Positions 33,720 to 41,307 of a DNA stretch of 50,364 bases are shown one piece after another. The position numbers and the translations under genes were made by a program. The stretch is from assembly GCA_019235415.1 (NCBI GenBank), contig JAFAKN010000682.1:1-50364 (forward strand), in the 5' to 3' direction. The first letter of the stretch is position 1; the number at the start of each line of letters is the position of its first letter. The DNA is from Alphaproteobacteria bacterium (lineage in GTDB: Bacteria; Pseudomonadota; Alphaproteobacteria; Reyranellales; Reyranellaceae). Below the pieces are notes generated by a model. It was given only the letters and a program-made list of their open reading frames with translations. It ran no database searches and had not been told where the DNA came from.

Positions 33720-36700
33720 TCTCCGACGTTTTCATCGCGCGGCCGCGCTTTGCCTTCGTGATCTCGATCGTCGTGGTGCTGGCTGGCCTGATCGCCATCA
33801 CGCAGATCCCGGTGGCGCAATATCCCGACCTTGTGCCGCCGCAGGTCGTTGTCACGACCACCTTCCCCGGCGCCAGTGCCGCGACGGTGGAAGCGAGCGT
33901 CGCCCAGCCCATCGAGGCCCAGGTCAACGGCGTCGACAAGATGCTCTACATGACCTCGACCAGCGGCAACGACGGCAGCTACACGCTGACCGTGAGCTTC
34001 GCGGTCGGCAGCGACCCGAACATCGATACGGTCAATGTGCAGAACCGCGTAAACCTCGCCGAGACCCAGTTGCCGCCGGAGGTCAATGCGCAGGGCCTCA
34101 CCATCCGCCAACGCTCCTCGGCGCTGCTGCAGGTCATCGAGTTCTACTCGCCCAACCAGAGCCACGACGGCCTGTTCCTCAACAACTACGTGACGATCAA
34201 CGTCCTCGACACCATCGCGCGCGTGCCGGGCGTCGGCCAGGCGCAGCTGTTCGCCAAGATGAGCTACAGCATGCGCATCTGGTTCGACACCGATCGCCTG
34301 ACCGGTCTGGCGATGGTCCCGGGCGACGTGATCAAGGCCGTCCAGCAGCAGAACCTTCAGGCGCCCGTCGGCCGCCTCGGCGCCCAGCCGGCCGCTCCCA
34401 ACCAGCAGTTCCAGCTGCCATTGCAGACGCTCGGCCGGCTGAGCACGGTGCCGCAGTTCGACGCCATCGTCATTCGCGCTAATCCGGACGGCTCGCTCGT
34501 GCGGCTGGGCGACGTGGCGCGCGTCGAGATGGGCGCGCAGTCGTCCGACACGTTCAGCCGCTACAATGGCTCGCCGGCGGCCTCGCTGGCGATCTACCTG
34601 GCGCCGGGCGCCAACGCCGTCGCGGCCGCCGGCGCGGTCCAGTCGGCACTGCAGCGGCTCGCGCAGCGCTATCCGGACGACATGCGCCATGTGATCGTGT
34701 TCGACAGCACCACCTTCGTCTATGCCACCATCGAGGAGGTGATCCGCACGCTCGCCGAGGCGTTCGCGCTGGTCGTGCTGGTGGTGTTCCTGTTCCTCGG
34801 CAGCTGGCGCGCGACCCTGGTGCCGATCGTGGCCGTTCCGGTCTCCCTGATCGGCGCCTTCGCGGTCCTGCTGGCGCTGGGCTACTCGGCCAACACCATC
34901 ACCCTGCTGGCGCTGGTGTTGTCGATCGGCATCGTGGTCGACGACGCCATCGTCGTGGTCGAAAACGTGCAGCGCGTCATGGAGGAGCGAGCGCTGCCGG
35001 CGAAGGAGGCGACGCGCCAGGCGATGGCCGAGATCACCGCGCCGGTCATTGCCATAAGCCTGGTCCTGCTGTCGGTGTTCGTGCCGGTGGGATTCATCCC
35101 CGGCATCGCCGGCGTCCTGTTCCGCCAGTTCGCGGTCGCCGTCTCGGCGGCGGTGGTCATCTCGACCATCAATGCGCTCACGCTCAGCCCGGCCCTGTGC
35201 TCCCTGCTGCTGCGGCCGGGCGTGCGGCACGGCGTCATGGCAAGGGTGGGCCGAGGCATCGAATGGATCCAGGATCGCTACGCCGAGGTCGTTCGACGGT
35301 TGGTGAAGTTCGCCGCGTTCAGCGTGCCGGCAATCGTGCTCGCCGCCGGCATCGTCTTCCTGCTTCTGCGCAGCGTGCCCACCGGCTTTCTTCCTGAGGA
35401 GGACCAGGGCGCCTTCTTCACCGAGGTCCAGCTGCCGGCCGGCGCGTCGCTCAATCGCACCGACACCGTCACGGCCGAGGTGGAGAAGATCATCCGGGCG
35501 CAGAAGGGCGTTGCCTCCGTCACCGGCATCGTCGGCTTCAGCCAGCTGAACAGCACCGCCTTGTCCAACAGCGCTTTCCTCATTGTCCGCCTGCTGCCGT
35601 TCGAGCAGCGCACCGATCCAGAAGAATCGGTAGCCGCCATCATCGCCAACGTCAGGCGCAAAACCCTCTCCCTGCCCGGCGCCAACGTGCTGCCCTTCAA
35701 TCTACCGCCGATCATCGGGCTGGGGTCGACCGGTGGCTTTCAGTACGAGCTGGAGGCGATCGGCGAGCAGACTCCCGCCGAGCTCGCCGCGAGCATGCGG
35801 GCGCTGATGTTCGCGGCCAACCAGCAGCCCGAGCTCGCCGCCGTGTTCAGCACCTACAATGCCGAGACGCCGCAGGTCTATCTCGACATCGACCGCAACC
35901 GCGCGCAGATCCTGGGCGTCAGCGTGAGCGACATCTTCCTCGCCCTGCAAGCCACGCTCGGCGGCTACTTCATAAACCAGTTCAACGCCTACGGCCGCAT
36001 CTGGCAAGTCAACATGCAGGCCGCGTCGGGCGATCGCAGCGGTATCGAGGACATCTATCGCATCAACGTGGCCAACGCGAAGGGCGAGATGGTGCCGTTG
36101 CGCTCGCTGCTCAGCGCCGCGCCGATCCTCGGGCCGCAGCAGGTCACGCGCTACAACAACTTGCGCGCCGTGACATTCAACGGCACCCCGGCGCCGGGCT
36201 ACAGCTCGGGCCAGGCGCTCGACGCGATGGAGCGCGTGTCGCAGCAGGTGCTGCCGGAAGGCGACACCTTCGAATGGACCGGGACCGCTTTGCAGGAGCG
36301 GCAGGTCGCCGGCCAGACCGGTTACGTCCTCGCCGTCGCCGTCCTGTTCGCCTACCTGTTCCTGGTCGTGCTGTACGAAAGCTGGGCGATGCCGCTGGCT
36401 GTCCTGCTTTCGGTGACCATCGCCCTGGTCGGCGCCTTGCTGGCGCTGCGGCTGAGCGGCCTCAGCAACGACCTGTTCGCGCAGATCGGCATCGTGGTGC
36501 TGATTGCGCTCGCCAGCAAGAACGCGATCCTGATCATCGAATTCGCCATGGATCGGCACGCGGCCGGTGCCGCGGTCGAGGAGGCGGCGGTGGCCGGCGC
36601 CCGCATGCGCATCCGGCCGGTCCTGATGACCAGCCTCGCCTTCGTGCTCGGTCTCCTGCCCCTGGTCGTCGCGGTCGGCGCCGCCATGCTGACGCGGCGC

Positions 36701-36811
36701 GACATCGGCACTGCGGTGTTCGGCGGCATGATCGCCGCGACGTCGATAGGCGTGTTCGTCATTCCGCTGCTGTACGTCGTTTTCCAGCGACTTCGGATCC
36801 GGCGACGATGA
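33716..36811 (+). CDS. RND efflux permease 2 (HAE1/AcrB type)
   Basis: The 1031-residue protein uses a GTG start overlapping the adaptor stop. Proton-relay residues are Asp409-Asp410 (GIVVDDAIVVVENV) and Lys935 (ASKNAILIIEFA). QYPDLVPPQVVVTTTFPGAS is the porter motif of the family, and the length is normal. It is a paralogue of permease 1 at 20564-23713. Substrates unknown. No outer-membrane factor follows; the next gene codes for a small secreted protein. Confidence 0.95.
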   Translation: MISDVFIARPRFAFVISIVVVLAGLIAITQIPVAQYPDLVPPQVVVTTTFPGASAATVEASVAQPIEAQVNGVDKMLYMTSTSGNDGSYTLTVSFAVGSDPNIDTVNVQNRVNLAETQLPPEVNAQGLTIRQRSSALLQVIEFYSPNQSHDGLFLNNYVTINVLDTIARVPGVGQAQLFAKMSYSMRIWFDTDRLTGLAMVPGDVIKAVQQQNLQAPVGRLGAQPAAPNQQFQLPLQTLGRLSTVPQFDAIVIRANPDGSLVRLGDVARVEMGAQSSDTFSRYNGSPAASLAIYLAPGANAVAAAGAVQSALQRLAQRYPDDMRHVIVFDSTTFVYATIEEVIRTLAEAFALVVLVVFLFLGSWRATLVPIVAVPVSLIGAFAVLLALGYSANTITLLALVLSIGIVVDDAIVVVENVQRVMEERALPAKEATRQAMAEITAPVIAISLVLLSVFVPVGFIPGIAGVLFRQFAVAVSAAVVISTINALTLSPALCSLLLRPGVRHGVMARVGRGIEWIQDRYAEVVRRLVKFAAFSVPAIVLAAGIVFLLLRSVPTGFLPEEDQGAFFTEVQLPAGASLNRTDTVTAEVEKIIRAQKGVASVTGIVGFSQLNSTALSNSAFLIVRLLPFEQRTDPEESVAAIIANVRRKTLSLPGANVLPFNLPPIIGLGSTGGFQYELEAIGEQTPAELAASMRALMFAANQQPELAAVFSTYNAETPQVYLDIDRNRAQILGVSVSDIFLALQATLGGYFINQFNAYGRIWQVNMQAASGDRSGIEDIYRINVANAKGEMVPLRSLLSAAPILGPQQVTRYNNLRAVTFNGTPAPGYSSGQALDAMERVSQQVLPEGDTFEWTGTALQERQVAGQTGYVLAVAVLFAYLFLVVLYESWAMPLAVLLSVTIALVGALLALRLSGLSNDLFAQIGIVVLIALASKNAILIIEFAMDRHAAGAAVEEAAVAGARMRIRPVLMTSLAFVLGLLPLVVAVGAAMLTRRDIGTAVFGGMIAATSIGVFVIPLLYVVFQRLRIRRR

Positions 36812-36829
36812 GCCGGTGAGGAGGGTAAA

Positions 36830-37297
36830 ATGTCGCTCTGGTCCAAAAGCCAGGTGACCCTGTCGATCGCTGCCGGCATGGTACTCGCCACGCTTCCCGC
36901 CGCCGCGCAGTCGGTCTGGCACCTGATCACGCCGGACGAGGAGGCGCGCGACGACGTCGCGCCCCATGCTCCGGCGCTGCCCGACCGATTCGGCCCACCG
37001 ACGATCGATCTGCTGCGGCCCGACCTCTCCCGGCCGATCCACAATCCCACCACGATCGAGCTGCGTTTCAGTCCCGGACCGGGCGCGACAATCGACATGG
37101 CTTCTTTCAGTGCCACCTATGGATGGCTGGGCATCGACGTCACGCGTCGCCTGCTCCAGCACGCGGTGACGACCGGCAACGGGCTCATCGCCCGGGACGT
37201 CGACCTGCCCCTGGGCAATCACCGCATAACGCTGTCGATCGCCGACACGACCGGGAGAGCGTCGTCACGAACCTTCAGTCTCTCGGTCGCCCGGTAG
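36830..37297 (+). CDS. small secreted protein of unknown function
   Basis: The 155-residue protein has a signal peptide (LSIAAGMVLATLPAAAQ). The mature part looks like one beta-sandwich (Ig-like) domain, with strands such as TTIELRFSPGPGATIDMAS and HRITLSIADTTGRASSRTFS. GAGGAGGG before the ATG is strong. It lies 18 bases after permease 2 and is the last gene of the plus-strand unit. I do not recognise a family. An accessory role to the pump is only a guess. Confidence 0.7.
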   Translation: MSLWSKSQVTLSIAAGMVLATLPAAAQSVWHLITPDEEARDDVAPHAPALPDRFGPPTIDLLRPDLSRPIHNPTTIELRFSPGPGATIDMASFSATYGWLGIDVTRRLLQHAVTTGNGLIARDVDLPLGNHRITLSIADTTGRASSRTFSLSVAR

Positions 37298-37308
37298 GGC
37301 TGGGGCGC

Positions 37309-39000
37309 TCACCTGCCGAAGAACATCGCTGCGGCCAGCGCGACCGCCACGGCGACGAGCGACGCGCCGGCCGTAGGCCATTGGCGCAGAAGCCGGTCCG
37401 CGTCCTCCAGCCACAGGGCGACGCGCCAGGGACGCCGGTTTCCCCGGCGACCCAGCAAGTAGGCGACGGGTACGCCGATCAGGATCGGCCACAGCATCGA
37501 CCAGAGCGCTGCCAAGCCGAGCGGACCGTGGCCGCTCATGGCCACCGGCAGCGGCAGCCATGGCTGCCAGGGCACCAGGCCGAGCACCAGTGAGCACAGC
37601 ACGAGCGCCAGGGCCGCCGCTTGTTGAAGACGTGGGATGGCGGCGTGACCTGGTGTTGGCGCACGGCGCATCGGCGCGAGCGCGTGCGCGACGACCAGGA
37701 TCAGATAGGCGCTGGTCAGAACTCCCCCGACCTGCAGCACGCCGGCCCACCACCATTGCCCGGTGTTGTCGGCCGCGCGCAGCAGCAGGGTCTTCGCCAG
37801 ATAGACCCCGCTCGACGGCGGCCCGATCAGCGCCAGACCGGCCAACAGGAACGTCAGCGCCGCCAGCGGTGCGGCGCGCGCTATGCCGCCCAGCTCCGAG
37901 ATGCGATCGTGGCCGAGGCTTGCATAGATCATTCCCGCCGCCATGAACATGCCGGCCTTTGCCGTGGCATGCGAGATCGCCTGCATCATGCCACCGACCA
38001 GGGCGGAGCCCTGGACCATCCGTCCCGACCCTTCGTCGAAGGCCAGCGCGAACATCAGGAAGATGTAGCCGATTTGCGCCAGGGTCGAGTAGGCGACGAG
38101 AAGCTTCAGCCTGTCCTGGCGCAGCGCCAGCAGGCTCGCGAACACGATGGCCGCCGCCGCAAGCGCGCTCATGACCTGGGTCGCGGCCTCGCCCGGCAAC
38201 GCCGGCATCACGAAGAACCACAGGCGCACGGCGACGAAGAACGAGCCCTTCACGACCAGCGCCGACAGGACAGCGCTGGCGGCGGGAGGTGCGCCGGCGT
38301 GCGCGGCCGGCAGCCAGAGATAGAGCGGGAAGAGCGCGGTCTTGGCGAGTAGGCCGGCCGTCATCAGGCTCGCTGCGACCAGCGTCACGGGCTCGGGTCG
38401 CAAGCACGCCGCCAGCAGGTCGATGTCCAGCGTGCCGCAGGCTCCGTACAGAAGACCGGTGCCCACCAAGTACAGCACGGAGCCGAGCAGGGCGAACAGC
38501 AGATAGCGCAGCGCTGCCCGCAGGGTCTCCGCTCGCCCATCGAGGCAGACGAGCGGCACGGCGGAGAACACCAGCAGTTCCAGTGCCACGTACAAGGTGA
38601 AGAGATCGCCGCTCAGGAACACCAGGTTCAGCGCGCTCCAAAGCGCCAGCAGCAGGATCCAGAAAGCGAATGGCCGGCGCGCTTCGGCGGGTCTTGGCGA
38701 AATGAAGTCGCCACAGGCGAATGCAGCGATGCCGCAAATCACCACGGCCGTGATCACCATCATGATCGCCGAGAGCCAGTCCGCGCGCAGGGCCACGCCA
38801 AGCGGCGGGCTCCAGCCGCCGATCAGGTAGAGGAGCGGGCCGCTCGACCGGGACAGCGCGGCGGCGATCGCGATCGCGATGGCGAGGCCAATCGGCAGGG
38901 TCGCGAGCGCGAACCAATGGACCCGGCGCCCACCGACGACGAACGCCAGCAGTGCACCGCCGATCGGGACCGCGAGCGACCAGACCAGCAGCGATGTCAT
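37309..39000 (-). CDS. mrpD: Mrp antiporter subunit D (NuoN/MrpD-like)
   Basis: The 563-residue proton-translocating membrane protein of the NuoL/M/N family has the TM5 glutamate region ALELLVFSAV and the TM7/8 block LLAKTALFPLYLWLPAAHAG with its lysine and histidine. MrpD is one of two antiporter-like subunits of Mrp complexes; the other, MrpA, is not encoded here as a full-length protein. It overlaps mrpC by ATGA and is the last gene of the unit. Complex I subunits are excluded by the mrpEFG neighbours. Confidence 0.92.
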   Translation of the reverse strand: MTSLLVWSLAVPIGGALLAFVVGGRRVHWFALATLPIGLAIAIAIAAALSRSSGPLLYLIGGWSPPLGVALRADWLSAIMMVITAVVICGIAAFACGDFISPRPAEARRPFAFWILLLALWSALNLVFLSGDLFTLYVALELLVFSAVPLVCLDGRAETLRAALRYLLFALLGSVLYLVGTGLLYGACGTLDIDLLAACLRPEPVTLVAASLMTAGLLAKTALFPLYLWLPAAHAGAPPAASAVLSALVVKGSFFVAVRLWFFVMPALPGEAATQVMSALAAAAIVFASLLALRQDRLKLLVAYSTLAQIGYIFLMFALAFDEGSGRMVQGSALVGGMMQAISHATAKAGMFMAAGMIYASLGHDRISELGGIARAAPLAALTFLLAGLALIGPPSSGVYLAKTLLLRAADNTGQWWWAGVLQVGGVLTSAYLILVVAHALAPMRRAPTPGHAAIPRLQQAAALALVLCSLVLGLVPWQPWLPLPVAMSGHGPLGLAALWSMLWPILIGVPVAYLLGRRGNRRPWRVALWLEDADRLLRQWPTAGASLVAVAVALAAAMFFGR

Positions 39001-39335
39001 GCGTCGCTTCGGTCATTGCGCTCGATGGTCGCGTCGGGGCGCAACGTGGCCGATCGGTCGACCGCGAACAGGCGCAGCAGCAGGGCGACGGCAAGGGCGG
39101 TCGCGGAAAAGGCGATGACGATGCCCGTGATGACCAAGGCCTGCGGCACGGGGTCGGCGGCAAGTCCCGCCGCGGCGCCTTTGCGCGCGATGATGCCGAA
39201 CATCAGAAACACTCCGCTGCCCAGGACATTGAAGCTGAGCAGCTTGCGCAGTGGGTGCGGATGGGTGAGCACGCCGTACAGGCCTAGGCCGATCAGCGCC
39301 GCGCCGCTCAAGCCGGCGAGCGTCGCGGCGTTCAT
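38997..39335 (-). CDS. mrpC: Mrp antiporter subunit C (NuoK-like)
   Basis: The 112-residue, three-helix protein is NuoK/MrpC-like: GLGLYGVLTHPHPLRKLLSF, then LFG-like MFGIIARKG, and DPVPQALVITGIVIAFSATA, the family signature. The last 20 residues are polar. The start overlaps the mrpB stop and its own stop overlaps the mrpD start, both as ATGA. Confidence 0.93.
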   Translation of the reverse strand: MNAATLAGLSGAALIGLGLYGVLTHPHPLRKLLSFNVLGSGVFLMFGIIARKGAAAGLAADPVPQALVITGIVIAFSATALAVALLLRLFAVDRSATLRPDATIERNDRSDA

Positions 39336-40276
39336 GACGGCCTGCGGTCCGGCGGCCCGATGACCAGCATCGGCAGGGTCGCCGCGACGGAAAGCGTCAT
39401 GAAGACCTCGATGAACACGATCACCGGCTTGGCGAAGCCCAGCGGATAGGCCAGGAAGCCGCCGGCCAGGGCAAAGCCCAGCAGGCCGATCGCGAGGAAC
39501 ACGACCGGACCGGAAATCAATGCAACGCGCAGCCAGCGTCGGCCGATCGCCGGCGCCTCGCGCAGCCGCGCCATCAGGACGATCAGCGCCATGGCCGAAA
39601 GGAGCGCGCCGCCTTGGAACGCGCCGCCGGGCTCGTTGGCGCCGACCCACACGATGTGCAGCGCGACGATGATGCCGAGCGGCGGCAGCAGTTGGGCGAG
39701 AAACGCCAGCGGGCCTTCGGTCCGCTCGAGGCGTGTTGGACCGGCGAGGCCGCCCCAATTCGCATCGGTCGAGAGCGACCACACGCCGATCACCGCCAGG
39801 ACCAGCACGACCTTCTCGAGCATGGTGTCGAAGGCGCGATAGGCGATCAGCACGGCGGTGATTGCATTGCCGAGGCCGAGCTCGGCGAGAGGCTGGCGCG
39901 CCTGCGGCGCCAGGGTCGCGCCCGGATCGGGCATGTCGAGCACGACGGCGGCGAGGGCGGCGGCGGCCACGAGGCAAAGCGCAGCCGCCACCAGCCGTGG
40001 CGCGATGCCCAGTCGCTCGTGCATCATCTCGGCTTCGCTGGCGCGCAGCCGCACCGCCGCGCTGATCAGCAGCACGCCGGTAACGCCGCTGCCGATGGCA
40101 GCCTCGGTCAGGGCCACGTCGAGGGCGAACAGACGCACCCAGACCAGCGCCAGCAGTAGCCCGTAGACGACGTAGCCGATCACAGCGGTGAAAGCCTCGT
40201 GTGCCGCAATCGTCCAGCCGGCCACGCCCAGGACCAGAAAGGCCAGCCCGATATCCAAGGCTTCGATGATGGTCAT
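39332..40276 (-). CDS. mrpB: fused MbhD/MbhE + MrpB subunit of the Mrp antiporter
   Basis: The 314-residue membrane protein joins three pieces that are separate in archaeal Mbh/Mbs complexes. A DUF4040/MbhD-like part is at about 1-80 (TAVIGYVVYGLLLALVWVRL, DVALTEAAIGSG). An MbhE-like part with YRAFDTMLEKVVLVLAVIGV follows. An MnhB/MrpB domain comes last, with VWVGANEPGGAFQGGALLSA. In typical bacteria the first two parts form the C-terminus of MrpA; here they are present without MrpA's NuoL-like body. The start overlaps the mrpG stop as ATGA. Confidence 0.85.
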   Translation of the reverse strand: MTIIEALDIGLAFLVLGVAGWTIAAHEAFTAVIGYVVYGLLLALVWVRLFALDVALTEAAIGSGVTGVLLISAAVRLRASEAEMMHERLGIAPRLVAAALCLVAAAALAAVVLDMPDPGATLAPQARQPLAELGLGNAITAVLIAYRAFDTMLEKVVLVLAVIGVWSLSTDANWGGLAGPTRLERTEGPLAFLAQLLPPLGIIVALHIVWVGANEPGGAFQGGALLSAMALIVLMARLREAPAIGRRWLRVALISGPVVFLAIGLLGFALAGGFLAYPLGFAKPVIVFIEVFMTLSVAATLPMLVIGPPDRRPS

Positions 40277-40566
40277 GGCGGCGGGCCTCGGCGTCGCAGC
40301 GCCTCCGCAATGACCTGGGCCACAGTCGCGCCGGCCAGCTGCACGAGCAGCCAGACGGCCACCAGCTTCAGGCCGCCCAGGAAACCGTTTGCTTGGGGCA
40401 GCAGGCCGAGCACGACCAAGCCCAGGCCGAGATTGTCGGCCTTGGTGAGAGCATGCAGGCGCGTCAGCGAATCGGGAAAGCGCAGCAGTCCGACGGTGCC
40501 GGCGAGAAAGAAGAAGGAGCCGGCGCAGACGGCGACGATGGTGAAGATGTCGGCGACGCTTTTCAC
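40273..40566 (-). CDS. mrpG: Mrp antiporter subunit G
   Basis: The 97-residue, three-helix protein shows the MrpG/MnhG pattern AGTVGLLRFPDSLTRLHALT followed by KADNLGLGLVVLG. It uses a GTG start overlapping the mrpF stop, and its stop overlaps the fused mrpB start. The normal length and intact motif suggest a working subunit. Confidence 0.95.
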   Translation of the reverse strand: MKSVADIFTIVAVCAGSFFFLAGTVGLLRFPDSLTRLHALTKADNLGLGLVVLGLLPQANGFLGGLKLVAVWLLVQLAGATVAQVIAEALRRRGPPP

Positions 40567-40847
40567 GGATCGGCCCGCTCGGCATTGTCGCTTGGTCGCT
40601 GCTCCACGCTGTTCACGAAGGCGACCGAGGCGAACGCGGCGAGAAGCGCCAGCCCCAGGGCGACGTCTTCGGCGCCGCGCGCCCCGGTGGCTCCCGCCAC
40701 CAGCAGGAGTGCGGCGATTCCGCCCGTGCCGAGCAACTGTGCCGCCGCCGTGCGATCGATATTGCCCGGCCCGGCCAGGATCCGCACCAGGCCGACGGTG
40801 ACGGTCAGCAGGATGAACCCGGCCGCGCCGAGCAGGAACTCAGTCAT
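40563..40847 (-). CDS. mrpF: Mrp antiporter subunit F
   Basis: The 94-residue, three-helix protein fits MrpF/MnhF: GLVRILAGPGNIDRTAAAQL is the loop motif that usually reads RvvrGPs-x-DRvla, followed by a conserved helix with EDVALGLALLAAF. The start lies eight bases inside the mrpE end, with the two frames overlapping. Confidence 0.9.
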   Translation of the reverse strand: MTEFLLGAAGFILLTVTVGLVRILAGPGNIDRTAAAQLLGTGGIAALLLVAGATGARGAEDVALGLALLAAFASVAFVNSVEQRPSDNAERADP

Positions 40848-41307
40848 CGCGAACCATCTGCAGGAACAAGCCTTCCTCTTCGGCGAGGTCGTCCGCCACC
40901 GGCTGATCGACGTCGAGACAGTGGATCGAAAGCGAACCATGGTCGTCGGACCCGGCAGGCAACGTCCCCGGCAGCAGGCTCGACAGGGCACAGAAGGCGT
41001 TGCGCGCGCCGGCCCACTGCAGCCGGGTGGCATAGGCGATGAAGCCAGGATGGATCGGCATCGACGGGCGGAAGGCGAGCCAAGCCACCTGCGCCCCGGC
41101 GCTCACGGACTGGCGGAAGAAATGCAGGGCGAGGCCGACGAGCGGTAGCAGTCGCACGCGGCCGTTGCCTGCAGGCAGCAAGCGCAGGCTGGCCCACGTC
41201 GCCAACGCCGCCGCGGCCAGCCCGACCGGGAGATCACCGGGCGCGTAGCCCGCGATCATGAGCCAGAAGACCAGGAACAGCCCAAGCCGGCTGGCAAGAG
41301 GCTTCAC
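40840..41307 (-). CDS. mrpE: Mrp antiporter subunit E
   Basis: The 155-residue protein fits MrpE/MnhE: two to three N-terminal helices, then a cytoplasmic domain with SSLLPGTLPAG and LSIHCLDVD, the family's PGT and H-LD motifs. It uses a GTG start that overlaps the stop codon of RND permease 3 (GTGA), so translation of the antiporter begins from the end of the efflux pump gene. It is the first of six Mrp genes. Confidence 0.92.
   Translation of the reverse strand: MKPLASRLGLFLVFWLMIAGYAPGDLPVGLAAAALATWASLRLLPAGNGRVRLLPLVGLALHFFRQSVSAGAQVAWLAFRPSMPIHPGFIAYATRLQWAGARNAFCALSSLLPGTLPAGSDDHGSLSIHCLDVDQPVADDLAEEEGLFLQMVRDD

Noticed and set aside
37265-39163. 632-codon minus-strand frame overlapping mrpD
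   Set aside because: It shares the strand with mrpD in another frame and is Arg/Ala-rich, without motifs; mrpD itself has full family signatures.
37309-41307. Membrane-bound hydrogenase (Mbh) or complex I operon
   Set aside because: The antiporter subunit order resembles Mbh, but no hydrogenase large or small subunit and no NuoB/C/D/H-like gene is present.
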